From an uncultured bacterium (lineage in GTDB: Bacteria > Bacteroidota > Bacteroidia > Bacteroidales > JACABE01), in the NCBI GenBank assembly GCA_903911455.1, contig CAIWDQ010000568.1, forward strand, positions 1-14,033: DNA of 14,033 nucleotides, given 5' to 3'. The translations under genes and the position numbers were made by a program. How positions within the stretch are numbered: position 1 is the stretch's first letter; every line of letters starts with the position of its first letter. Shown one piece after another: positions 1 through 7,066 of the stretch. Below the pieces are notes generated by a model. The model was not told the origin of the DNA and ran no database searches. It was given only the letters and a program-made list of their open reading frames with translations.

Positions 1-166
1 ATTGACATTTCGATATTTGTAATGACATTTTAATATCTTAATGCGTAATCTGGGTTTATAATTATACGAAATACAAACTTTGCACTATAGACAACTTTAG
101 TTTATAACTGCTATAAGTTAATTATATTTTGCATGAAGATCGGGTAATGTGTAAATCGATATCGTT
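1..166. other. AT-rich window edge without a gene
   Basis: No open reading frame of note and no RNA gene is visible here. The first lines hold a loose direct repeat (ATGACATTTyrATAT-like, around 1-38). An AACTTTGCAC string near 77-85 ends like a Bacteroidota -7 box but lacks the TA at the right distance, and no rightward gene follows within 700 bases. It may hold the end of a transcription unit that starts outside the window. Confidence 0.4.
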
Positions 167-583
167 TTAAATAATTATGTTATCATAAAAAGCAATTATC
201 TGTTGTTTTAATTTTCTTTTTAATATATGAAGATTAGCATTTGAACCTTCCAACTCTTTTCTAATAGCTAGCAGACGTTCTTGAAATTCATCAAAATTAA
301 AAAAGTCAAAAGAATAAAATTGTCTATACCATTCAGCTTTAGCTTTAAAATAAAAAAGAATTGCTTTTATATCTTCTTCTGATATTTCCTGTTTACTCCA
401 GAATACAGTATTTGATCTTGTTATTTTAATACCATAATCAAACCAAATTACTTTATGAGAAGCTCTAGACGTTTTAAAACTCCTTATATCACCTTTTGTT
501 TTATTATTTTCGGAAGTAACTTCAATTAAACCTTGTTTAAATAATTTATCTGCTAATTCATTATCTGCTTTGTAAATTTTCAT
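167..583 (-). CDS. Hypothetical protein, 138 aa
   Basis: I do not recognise a family. The product is soluble, with no signal peptide or membrane segment. It has an N-terminal part rich in Lys/Asn/Ser (residues 1-60) with an IWFDYGIKI stretch, then a mostly helical second half. That half is aromatic (AEWYRQFYSFDFFNFDEF, about 83-100) and ends in charged helix-forming residues (LLAIRKELEG, LKRKLKQQ). The start is the first ATG after an in-frame stop. The next promoter-like site on this strand is at 704-711, which would give a leader of over 100 nt. It is transcribed away from the tocopherol-cyclase-like gene and stands alone. The lack of close family features leaves the function open, but length, composition and a matching upstream promoter favour a real gene. 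Confidence 0.6.
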   Translation of the reverse strand: MKIYKADNELADKLFKQGLIEVTSENNKTKGDIRSFKTSRASHKVIWFDYGIKITRSNTVFWSKQEISEEDIKAILFYFKAKAEWYRQFYSFDFFNFDEFQERLLAIRKELEGSNANLHILKRKLKQQIIAFYDNIII

Positions 584-703
584 TCTGTTTATTATTGTTT
601 ATTTAAATGATGCCGCTTGCCCTTCTCATCCCATTTAATTTTTCTCGACTATCAAGCTTTAAATTGGCATGTTTTAGAAAATATCATTAAGTAAATAAAA
701 AAA

Positions 704-711
704 CAAAGATA
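704..711 (-). promoter_or_regulatory. Putative -7 promoter box for the leftward hypothetical gene
   Basis: Read on the minus strand this is TATCTTTG, an exact match to the Bacteroidota TAnnTTTG -7 element. It faces the 138-aa gene and would give a leader of about 115 nt. No clear TTG-type -33 element lies at the expected distance. The assignment rests on the motif and orientation only. Confidence 0.4.
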
Positions 712-795
712 GTGAAAAGATATGAGATATTAGATATTAGATAAAAAGATAAATTGTGATTATTTAATTTATCATTAGTATGCATCAAAATGTTG

Positions 796-804
796 TATCT
801 TTGC
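796..804 (+). promoter_or_regulatory. Putative -7 promoter box directly abutting the start codon
   Basis: TATCTTTGC matches TAnnTTTG(C) exactly and ends only 4 nt before the ATG at 809. In Bacteroidota transcription starts a few bases after this box, so the message would begin at or within a base or two of the start codon. A -33 element is not obvious. With the minus-strand box at 704-711 this makes a divergent promoter region. Confidence 0.55.
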
Positions 805-808
805 ATAA

Positions 809-1939
809 ATGAAAAGAATTAAAAAAACATTCGCTTTTACTATCTTAATTCTCAGTTTACTTATTTGGTTGTTAGAATTAAATTCATGCCAGGCACAGAC
901 ACTTAAACATGTTGTCAAATTCTCAAATCATAAATACTTGCCCGCTTATGGATTAAAAAAGTTGAGACATCCTGAGATGTTTCAGGGTAATAATATGAAA
1001 AATGAATATTTTGAAGGATGGTATTTCAAAATGGTTTCTTCTGACAACTCATCAATCCTCAGCATTATTCCCGGCATTTCGATATCTAAAGATGGAAAAG
1101 AACAACATGCCTTTATTCAGATTATAGATGGAAAAACAGCCAAAACAAATTATTATTCGTTTCCAATAGAAGCATTTGAGTTTTCAATGAAAGAGTTTGC
1201 TATTAAAATAGGACAAAACTATTTCTCTAAAGAAATGATTATCCTCAACATTAAAACTGATAGCTCCTTTGTTTCGGGTGAAATACATACCTCGAATATG
1301 AGAGAACTTAAGAATAACACATTTATAAATACAGGTATTATGGGATGGTATCGTTTTGTCCCTTTCATGCAATGCTACTATGGAGTTGTAAGCCTTACTA
1401 ATAGGATAGAAGGTAGACTTATAAAGGATGGAAAGACCTATAATTTCGATAAGGGTGTTGGGTATATTGAGAAAGATTGGGGTAGCTCGATGCCATCAGC
1501 ATGGATTTGGATGCAGACGAATAATTTTAGCAAAGGGAATAGCTCTTTTATGCTTTCTGTTGCAAATGTTCCGTGGATGGGAAAATCGTTTACAGGATTT
1601 CTTGGATTCTTTCTTCTCGACAGTACTATATACCGTTTTGCTACTTATACCCATTCTAATCTTGAAATAGAAAGATTGGATTCTAACAGCATAAAGATTA
1701 TTATTAGAGATGTTAATAACACATATATCATCAATGCTTCACGCAAAAACTTTGGATTATTAAAAGCCCCTTTTAAAGGATCAATGGATAGACGCATCTC
1801 CGAAAGTATTGATGCTAAACTTCAATTGATTGTTATAAATAATAAAGGGAAAGTTATCTTTTGCGACAGTACATCAATTGCAGGACTCGAAATAGTGGGA
1901 AACCAACAAATATTAAAAGTTGATAAAAAAAGAAAGTAA
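809..1939 (+). CDS. Secreted tocopherol-cyclase-like protein
   Basis: A 376-residue protein of the tocopherol cyclase-like family, which in plants and cyanobacteria closes the chromanol ring of vitamin E; bacterial members outside that pathway have no settled role. The family signature is visible as EYFEGWYFKM (about 66-75), followed by SIIPGISIS and an HAFIQIIDG strand. In the middle comes YIEKDWGSSMPSAWIWMQ (about 219-236), the family's conserved DWG/W-rich motif. The N-terminus has two Lys clusters, a hydrophobic segment (about 9-22) and LNSCQAQ. It is therefore exported, either as a lipoprotein at Cys27 (Asn at -2 is not ideal) or cleaved after QAQ. It probably acts in the periplasm or outer membrane. 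No tocopherol synthesis genes are nearby. The ATG is fixed by the signal peptide, although the promoter box almost touches it. Confidence 0.8.
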   Translation: MKRIKKTFAFTILILSLLIWLLELNSCQAQTLKHVVKFSNHKYLPAYGLKKLRHPEMFQGNNMKNEYFEGWYFKMVSSDNSSILSIIPGISISKDGKEQHAFIQIIDGKTAKTNYYSFPIEAFEFSMKEFAIKIGQNYFSKEMIILNIKTDSSFVSGEIHTSNMRELKNNTFINTGIMGWYRFVPFMQCYYGVVSLTNRIEGRLIKDGKTYNFDKGVGYIEKDWGSSMPSAWIWMQTNNFSKGNSSFMLSVANVPWMGKSFTGFLGFFLLDSTIYRFATYTHSNLEIERLDSNSIKIIIRDVNNTYIINASRKNFGLLKAPFKGSMDRRISESIDAKLQLIVINNKGKVIFCDSTSIAGLEIVGNQQILKVDKKRK

Positions 1940-2017
1940 CATTTACTCGTTTGAATTATGTTTATACCTTTTATTTCAATTCACTTTCTATCTATTCTGC
2001 CACTTTTAATCATTCTC

Positions 2018-2052
2018 TTGTTAAACTAATCAATACAAAATCTGTTTAACAA
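2018..2052. promoter_or_regulatory. 9-bp perfect inverted repeat before the DoxX gene
   Basis: TTGTTAAAC at 2018-2026 and GTTTAACAA at 2044-2052 are perfect reverse complements separated by 17 nt. The right arm ends 43 nt before the DoxX start. It could be a binding site for a dimeric regulator, or a hairpin in the leader or at the end of the upstream transcript. No T-run follows the right arm, which argues against a terminator. The assignment is based on symmetry alone. Confidence 0.4.
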
Positions 2053-2095
2053 CTATTCACAAAAAACATTTATAATAATTAAAAAAAACAATAAA

Positions 2096-2473
2096 ATGAA
2101 ACAGAAAATCTTATTAGTAATAAGTATTCTTTTTGGACTAATGTTCATCAATTCAGGTATAAATAAATTCTTTCATTACATGCCTATGCCTGAAAAGATG
2201 CCTGAGAAAATGATGCTTTTGATAAAAGCATTTATGGATGTAGCATGGTTAATGCCCCTTATTGCTGTTGCCGAAATAACTGGAGGCATCCTTTTTATGA
2301 CAAACAAATTCAGAGCTCTGGGAGCAATTATTATTTTACCGGTTTTGGCAGGTATACTATTAACTCATATAGTTAATGATCCTTCAGGTTTACCAATGGC
2401 ACTTGTTCTTTTAGCAATTGAAGTATGGGTTATTATAGAGAATCGAGACAAATATATGCCAATGATTAAATAA
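2096..2473 (+). CDS. DoxX-family small membrane protein
   Basis: A 125-residue integral membrane protein with four hydrophobic segments: about 4-20, 50-68, 74-93 and 98-115. The first segment carries the DoxX-type GLMFINSGINKFF motif, and EITGGILFMT follows segment two. DoxX-family proteins are small inner-membrane proteins linked to quinone or thiol redox chemistry in a few studied cases; the role here is not determined. A Met-rich loop (MPMPEKMPEKMM, about 30-41) lies between segments one and two, facing one side of the membrane. The gene follows the tocopherol-cyclase-like gene by 156 nt, with an inverted repeat in between, so co-transcription is possible but not certain. No Shine-Dalgarno sequence is seen; the start is preceded by an A-rich tract. 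Confidence 0.85.
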   Translation: MKQKILLVISILFGLMFINSGINKFFHYMPMPEKMPEKMMLLIKAFMDVAWLMPLIAVAEITGGILFMTNKFRALGAIIILPVLAGILLTHIVNDPSGLPMALVLLAIEVWVIIENRDKYMPMIK

Positions 2474-2550
2474 TATATCATCTTAATAAAACCTTAACTT
2501 TTTGAATTTTTCAACTCATTGTTAAGTTTGCGTAGCATATAAAACTAAAA

Positions 2551-2590
2551 AAAGAAGGGATGAAATCAATAAGACTTCATCCCTTTCTTT
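2551..2590. terminator. Bidirectional hairpin terminator between convergent genes
   Basis: AAAGAAGGGATGAA (2551-2564), an 11-nt loop and TTCATCCCTTTCTTT (2576-2590) form a stem with a perfect 8-bp GGGATGAA/TTCATCCC core. The stem is extended by A/T pairs with one bulged T. On the plus strand it runs into TTTCTTTATAATTATTT. On the minus strand the outer arm reads TTCTTT and continues into TTTTAGTTTT. It therefore can end both the DoxX transcript and the convergent DUF2723 transcript. Confidence 0.85.
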
Positions 2591-2608
2591 ATAATTATTT
2601 AGATTAGA

Positions 2609-5600
2609 TTACTCGCCCTGTTGTTGTTCTTGTTGCTGCTGCTGAGCAGGCTGTTGAGGAGCTGATGCATTATATAAAGTCATATATCTTTGGAATAATG
2701 ATTTAGCTTTTGTATTTAAAGCAGTCAATTTGTATAAATCTGTCATTTCAACTAACTTATTAGCCACATACAAACCCATTCGTTTTTCTGAATCCATATA
2801 CTTGGCATCACTCCCTTTAAACATAAAGTAATAACCTAACTCCTGGGTATCTCTTTCTATCAGACGATTTAAAATTGCAACACCTTTATCAGTACTTCCA
2901 GCCTTTAGATATGCTTCAGCTACAGGCAAAATAGTAATATTATAAGGTGCTACTTTATCAGTAACATATTGCTGGCATCGATCAAGAACTTTTATAGCCA
3001 TATCCTTCTTTCCTTCGTCAACAAGAGTACTAGCCAATCTTGCAAAATAACTACGGAAATAAGTAAGCATATGTAATGTTTGATCATCAATATATAAATG
3101 AGGATTATCAACACCACCCCACTTAAATTTATTCATAAGATTATCATACATTAAAGCAGTATTTGCATTACCCAGCAACTGACCATCAGGAGTACCATGT
3201 CCTTTTACAGGAACTAATCTATAGGTAAGTCCTTCCTGTTGAAAATATTCTTCAAGTCCCATAAAAGCTTCCGAACCTGAAGTTATTGAGAAATAAACAG
3301 GACGTTTCCAATCAAAATTAGCTAAAAGATCCATCACTAATAGTTGTGCCTTTTGTATAATGTATCCTTTATATGTAAAATCAACAGAATTTACAATAGA
3401 ATCTCTTAACGACGGACTAACAACACCATATTTAATAACTGCATCCTTATCAACAGGAATACTAAACTTATTAGTAGGGAAATAATTTAAGTTCTTCCCA
3501 TTATTCATCGGAGTAGTATTGTTATCATCACTTACAAACTTAATAGCATCTTTAATATTAACAAAAATATCAGCTTTGTTAGCCTCTTTATTTACATAAA
3601 GATAATCACGGGTACCTTGTATGTATTTCTCTTTAGTTAACGAAAAAGGAATTGGATCCGAATCATAAGCCTTACGCTTAGCCTGATCAATATACCAGTC
3701 GGTATTAAGCAGATTAAGATTAATTACTCTTACATCAGTACGTATTCCTTCAACCTCCTGAGCATACCATAATGGGAAAGTATCGTTATCACCATTGGTA
3801 AACAAGATAGCATTTTTAGCACAAGAGTTAAGATAATCTTCAGCAAAATGAAGACAGGTATATTTATTTGAACGATCATGATCATCCCATCCATCCTTAG
3901 CCATAACTGTTGGCACTAACAGAAAACAAACAACAGTAGTGACAATTGCTGTTAATTTAGGGTTCCATTTTTGACTTAAATAATCATAAATTGCATACAC
4001 ACCAAAACCTATCCACATTGCAAAGGCATAAAAAGATCCTGCAAAAGCATAATCACGTTCTCTAGGCTGATATGCATACATATTTAAGTAAATAGCTATA
4101 GCCATTCCTGTCATAAAGAATAAAAGAAATACAGTAACGGCTCCCTTATTCTCACGGTTGAAATGGAATAATAAACCTATGATACCAAGTAATAATGGGA
4201 GTAGATAAAACTTATTAGTACCTTTAGTTTTTAAGCTCTCAGGGACATTATCCTGAGGTCCTCTTAGAGCTTCATCAATAAATTTAATCCCTGTTATCCA
4301 ATTACCATTCGTTTTCTCCCCTCTAAACTGAATATCATTTTGCTTACCTGAGAAATTCCACATAAAATATCTCCAGTACATAGTATTCATCTGATAATTG
4401 AAGAAGAATCTAAGGTTCTCAATCATAGATGGCTTATTTAAAACTTTATCACCATTCCTGTCCTGAACAGTAATTGGTGTTCCCTTTACTCCTCCCCATG
4501 ATTCATAAGTATCAGCATGCTCCGAACTCCACATACGAGGAAACGGAGTGCAGAAACGGTCATCATATTTAGGTTCAGTTCCTTTTTTATCATCCGAAAT
4601 GATATATTTTCCTTTAATATGGAAGTTGCCTTTTCCTTTATTTTCCTCAATATATTTCTCAGCACTGTTCTTTTCGTAGAAAGTAGCATATTGTCTATCA
4701 TCAGCCATCACTAAAAATGCCTTACTATAAACAGGGCTACCATCTTCATAACTTACTGCCGGTGCATTATAATATTGTCCGTAAACGATAGGATTAGATC
4801 CATATTGCTCGCGACCTAAGTATGAAACTAATCCTGTTGCACTATCAGGTTTGTTTTCATTAATTGGAGTATCTGCATTTGATCTTATTACAAGAATTAA
4901 AAAGGTAGAATAACCTATCAATAGAAAAGTAAATGATAGTATGATAGTATTTAAAACTACTTTATGATTCTTTATAGAATATTTGATCCCAAAAATAATA
5001 CCTGCTATTATTAAAGCAAAATAAATTAAAGTTCCTGAACCAAATGGTAAGCCAAATGTATTAACGAAGAATCGTTCAAACCAACCCGAAAAGCTTATTA
5101 TCCATGGAATGATTCCAAATAAAATTCCGGCTAATAATACTAAAGATAAGATTGCTGATAAGATGACTCCTTTGCGTGTGGTCTCAAACTTTTTGAAATA
5201 ATAAACAAATACAATTGCAGGTATGCAAAGTAAGTTTAATAAATGCACACCTATTGACAAGCCAATAATATATCCAATTAATATTAACCATCGGAATGAA
5301 CGTTTATCATCCGCATTCTCTTCCCATTTTAAGATACACCAGAATGTTATGGCTGTATAAAAAGAAGAAGAAGCATATACTTCGCCTTCAACAGCCGAAA
5401 ACCAGAACGAATCTGAAAAGGTATAAGCTAATGAACCAACTATAGCACTTCCGAAGATAGCTAATACTTTTGAATCGGTTAGTTCTGCTCCTTTAGCTGT
5501 AGCTAATTTGCGCCCCAGTAATGTCATTGACCAGAACATAAATAAGATGGTGAATCCACTGGCTAATGCCGACATAGTATTTACCATACGTGCTACATAT

Positions 5601-5821
5601 TCAGTATGTCCGAATGCAAATAATGAAAAGAATCTGCCTACTAACTGAAAGAAAGGTGCTCCAGGAGGATGACCTACCTGAAGTTTGTAGGAAGTAGCTA
5701 TATATTCGCCACAATCCCAGAAGCTGGCTGTGGGTTCGGAAGTTAAGATGTAAACTATAGCTGCTGCTATAAATACAATCCATCCGATGATGTTGTTCCA
5801 CTTTTTATATTGATTTACCAT
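2609..5821 (-). CDS. DUF2723 / GT117-like membrane glycosyltransferase
   Basis: A 1070-residue multi-pass membrane protein of the DUF2723 family, widespread in Bacteroidota. From knowledge of the family, it is related to the GT-C fold and to vertebrate TMEM260, a protein O-mannosyltransferase (GT117), so a lipid-linked sugar transfer to exported proteins is the likely but unproven role. The hallmark follows the first membrane segment: SFWDCGEYIATSYKLQVG (about 32-49) then HPPGAPFFQLVGRFF. The acidic DCGE fits the first-loop catalytic residues of GT-C enzymes. Membrane helices fill roughly residues 10-345 and 525-660, with a large extracytoplasmic loop between. The C-terminal soluble part begins with TNGDNDTFPLWYAQEVEG (about 675) and looks helical. 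The protein ends in a Gln-rich tail (QQPAQQQQQEQQQGE). It is divergent from the DUF1697 gene and shares a terminator with DoxX. Confidence 0.85.
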   Translation of the reverse strand: MVNQYKKWNNIIGWIVFIAAAIVYILTSEPTASFWDCGEYIATSYKLQVGHPPGAPFFQLVGRFFSLFAFGHTEYVARMVNTMSALASGFTILFMFWSMTLLGRKLATAKGAELTDSKVLAIFGSAIVGSLAYTFSDSFWFSAVEGEVYASSSFYTAITFWCILKWEENADDKRSFRWLILIGYIIGLSIGVHLLNLLCIPAIVFVYYFKKFETTRKGVILSAILSLVLLAGILFGIIPWIISFSGWFERFFVNTFGLPFGSGTLIYFALIIAGIIFGIKYSIKNHKVVLNTIILSFTFLLIGYSTFLILVIRSNADTPINENKPDSATGLVSYLGREQYGSNPIVYGQYYNAPAVSYEDGSPVYSKAFLVMADDRQYATFYEKNSAEKYIEENKGKGNFHIKGKYIISDDKKGTEPKYDDRFCTPFPRMWSSEHADTYESWGGVKGTPITVQDRNGDKVLNKPSMIENLRFFFNYQMNTMYWRYFMWNFSGKQNDIQFRGEKTNGNWITGIKFIDEALRGPQDNVPESLKTKGTNKFYLLPLLLGIIGLLFHFNRENKGAVTVFLLFFMTGMAIAIYLNMYAYQPRERDYAFAGSFYAFAMWIGFGVYAIYDYLSQKWNPKLTAIVTTVVCFLLVPTVMAKDGWDDHDRSNKYTCLHFAEDYLNSCAKNAILFTNGDNDTFPLWYAQEVEGIRTDVRVINLNLLNTDWYIDQAKRKAYDSDPIPFSLTKEKYIQGTRDYLYVNKEANKADIFVNIKDAIKFVSDDNNTTPMNNGKNLNYFPTNKFSIPVDKDAVIKYGVVSPSLRDSIVNSVDFTYKGYIIQKAQLLVMDLLANFDWKRPVYFSITSGSEAFMGLEEYFQQEGLTYRLVPVKGHGTPDGQLLGNANTALMYDNLMNKFKWGGVDNPHLYIDDQTLHMLTYFRSYFARLASTLVDEGKKDMAIKVLDRCQQYVTDKVAPYNITILPVAEAYLKAGSTDKGVAILNRLIERDTQELGYYFMFKGSDAKYMDSEKRMGLYVANKLVEMTDLYKLTALNTKAKSLFQRYMTLYNASAPQQPAQQQQQEQQQGE

Positions 5822-5845
5822 AGTAAAATTTATAAATTTAAGGCT

Positions 5846-5854
5846 GCGAATTTA
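5846..5854 (-). promoter_or_regulatory. Weak -7-like box for the DUF2723 gene
   Basis: On the minus strand this reads TAAATTCGC, one base off the TAnnTTTGC form, 24 nt before the start codon at 5821. It is the only candidate I see in the 151-bp divergent region on this strand. The mismatch keeps confidence low. Confidence 0.3.
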
Positions 5855-5939
5855 CTAAAAAATCCATGATTTAATGATAAATAATATTAGAATTGTGTTA
5901 GAATATGCTAATTTGTTAAAATGAAACCTTCTTTTTACT

Positions 5940-5948
5940 TACTTTTGC
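5940..5948 (+). promoter_or_regulatory. -7 promoter box of the DUF1697 gene
   Basis: TACTTTTGC matches TAnnTTTGC. A TTTG at 5912-5915 could serve as the -33 element, although the 24-nt spacing is longer than usual. The start codon follows 24 nt later. The string TTACTTTTGCAC around this box (5939-5950) recurs exactly in the serS promoter at 7041-7052. Confidence 0.6.
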
Positions 5949-5972
5949 ACTATTAATATCATTAAATAACTA

Positions 5973-6506
5973 ATGGAAACATACATTGCACTACTCAGAG
6001 GGATAAACGTAAGCGGAAAAAGAATTATTAAAATGGAAGATTTGAGAAAACATCTTACCACAATTAATCTTACAGATGTTAAAACTTACATTCAGAGCGG
6101 GAATGTTATTTTCAAATCTCAAAATACAGATCAAATTGAATTAGCTAAGCTTATTACTGTTAAAATTGAGAAAGAATATGGTTTTAATGTCCCTGTTATT
6201 GTTTTAAATCAGCAGGAGCTTAAATATATTTCAGAAAATAATCAATTTATTATAGAAAGGAATGAAGACATCACTAAGCTAGCTGTTACTTTTTTGTCTG
6301 AAGAAGCTGACGCGGAAAAATCTAAAGCTTTGTATAATCTAAACGATCAGCCAAATGAATTTATAGTAAAAGGTAAGGCAATCTATTTATATTGTCCTAA
6401 TGGGTTCAGTAATTCAAAGCTAACAATTAATTTTATTGAATCAAAACTTAAACTTACAGCCAGCAGCCGCAACTGGAATACTGTGTTGAAGCTATTAGAC
6501 TTTTAA
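5973..6506 (+). CDS. DUF1697 family protein
   Basis: A 177-residue soluble protein of the DUF1697 family, whose biochemical role is unknown. The family opening is clear: YIALLRGINVSGKRIIKMEDL (about 4-24, start of the domain), followed by the VKTYIQSGNVIF motif (about 36-47). The C-terminus carries the family's SKLTINFIESKL and ASSRNWNTVLKLL segments. Length is normal for the family (about 170-185) and no residue block is missing. The ATG is fixed by the family start and by the promoter box 24 nt upstream. It is a single-gene unit, divergent from the DUF2723 gene. No partner that would explain its function lies nearby; a 21-bp tandem array begins 62 nt after its stop codon, and no terminator hairpin is seen between them. 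Confidence 0.9.
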   Translation: METYIALLRGINVSGKRIIKMEDLRKHLTTINLTDVKTYIQSGNVIFKSQNTDQIELAKLITVKIEKEYGFNVPVIVLNQQELKYISENNQFIIERNEDITKLAVTFLSEEADAEKSKALYNLNDQPNEFIVKGKAIYLYCPNGFSNSKLTINFIESKLKLTASSRNWNTVLKLLDF

Positions 6507-6568
6507 TTAAAGAAGTCATTACATCAATATATCCAACGCATTGTGTTAATAAAACTTTCAAAAAGTAA

Positions 6569-6820
6569 GGGAAGGTCTTCATTTATCATGGGAAGGTCTT
6601 CCTTTGCGAAGGGAAGGTCTTCCTTTGTCAAGGGAAGGTCTTCCTTTGTTATGGGAAGATGTTCAATTGTTAAAGGAAGATGTTCAATTGTTAAGGGAAG
6701 GTCTTCATTTGTCATGGGAAGGTCTTCATTTGCGAAGGGAAGGTCTTCGTTTGTCAAGGGAAGGTCTTCGTTTGTTAAGGGAAGGTCTTTCTTAGTTAAG
6801 GGAAGACCTTCCCTTATCAA
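6569..6820. repeat. Tandem array 1: twelve 21-bp units
   Basis: Twelve consecutive units of exactly 21 bp begin at 6569, 6590, 6611, 6632, 6653, 6674, 6695, 6716, 6737, 6758, 6779 and 6800. The consensus is GGGAAGGTCTTC, a variable base, then TTTG and a short variable end (TCAT, CGAA, TCAA, TTAA). Each typical unit has the dyad GGAAG-GT-CTTCC and a weaker TTG-T-CAA dyad, so the two strands read alike. Units 5 and 6 differ (GAAGATGTTCAATTG). The order of unit ends in 1-4 (ATCAT, GCGAA, GTCAA, GTTAT) returns in 7-10, pointing to duplication of a six-unit, 126-bp block. Unit 12 is an inverted copy. Frames on both strands stay open because 21 is a multiple of three, but none begins with ATG. There are no spacers, so it is not CRISPR. 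The array is more GC-rich than its surroundings. Confidence 0.95.
6776..6816. other. Long stem-loop closing array 1
   Basis: TAAGGGAAGGTCTT (6776-6789) and AAGACCTTCCCTTA (6803-6816) are perfect 14-bp complements around a 13-nt loop. After one T-T mismatch three more pairs (TTG with CAA) extend the stem. It forms because the last array unit is inverted relative to the one before it. As RNA this would be a very stable hairpin. It is not followed by a T-run (TCAATTGAGTAC follows), so it is not a standard terminator, though it could block exonucleases or mark a transcript end. Confidence 0.75.
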
Positions 6821-7012
6821 TTGAGTACTTTGGAATGATAAATGACTGTTTTAAGATAGGAATAATGAATTCAAATTGGTTATAATCATATTATAATCAT
6901 ATTTATATCATATATCATCTATAATAAATAGTTCATAATTCTTAATTCATGATTTTTCTTCAACTTAAGGCACTTAAGGCATTTTAAGTACTTAAGGCAT
7001 TTTTTCTTTTCG
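6821..7012. repeat. AT-rich spacer with short direct repeats of about 11 and 9 bp
   Basis: No gene is visible. TATAATCATAT occurs at 6881-6891 and 6892-6902, with a degenerate third copy (TATATCATAT) at 6904-6913, a period of about one helical turn. ACTTAAGGC occurs at 6963-6971, 6972-6980 and 6990-6998, the last two followed by ATTTT. TTAAGTACTTAA at 6984-6995 is a perfect 12-bp palindrome between copies. The stretch lies between array 1 and the serS promoter and may act on the promoter or on DNA bending. Confidence 0.6.
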
Positions 7013-7040
7013 TAATTAGTAATTCGTAATTCGTAATTGA
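7013..7040 (+). repeat. Heptanucleotide tandem repeat in the serS promoter
   Basis: Four 7-bp units run head to tail: TAATTAG, TAATTCG, TAATTCG, TAATTGA. They abut the -7 box of the serS operon and occupy the place where the -33 element should be. A change in copy number by strand slippage would shift whatever sits at -33. I see no better -33 element. Confidence 0.7.
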
Positions 7041-7041
7041 T

Positions 7042-7050
7042 TACTTTTGC
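7042..7050 (+). promoter_or_regulatory. -7 promoter box of the serS operon
   Basis: TACTTTTGC matches TAnnTTTGC, 16 nt before the ATG at 7067. It would give a leader of about 10 nt. It lies inside the in-frame extension that starts at a TTG at 7037, which rules that extension out as the true start. The surrounding TTACTTTTGCAC is identical to the DUF1697 promoter. Confidence 0.7.
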
Positions 7051-7066
7051 ACAAAAATTACAACAG

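Noticed and set aside
6569..6820. CRISPR array
   Set aside because: Units are contiguous 21-bp repeats with no unique spacers, and no cas genes are present. The same holds for 11714-11944.
6543..6824. Open frame across array 1 on the plus strand (repeats of GRSSFVK), and others on both strands
   Set aside because: The frame stays open because the unit is 21 bp and has no stop. The only starts are GTG or TTG, no promoter or ribosome site is seen, and several frames on both strands are equally open. I keep the coding idea only as a finding.
7037..7066. TTG start adding ten residues to SerS
   Set aside because: The -7 promoter box TACTTTTGC lies within the extension, and the family N-terminus begins at the ATG at 7067.
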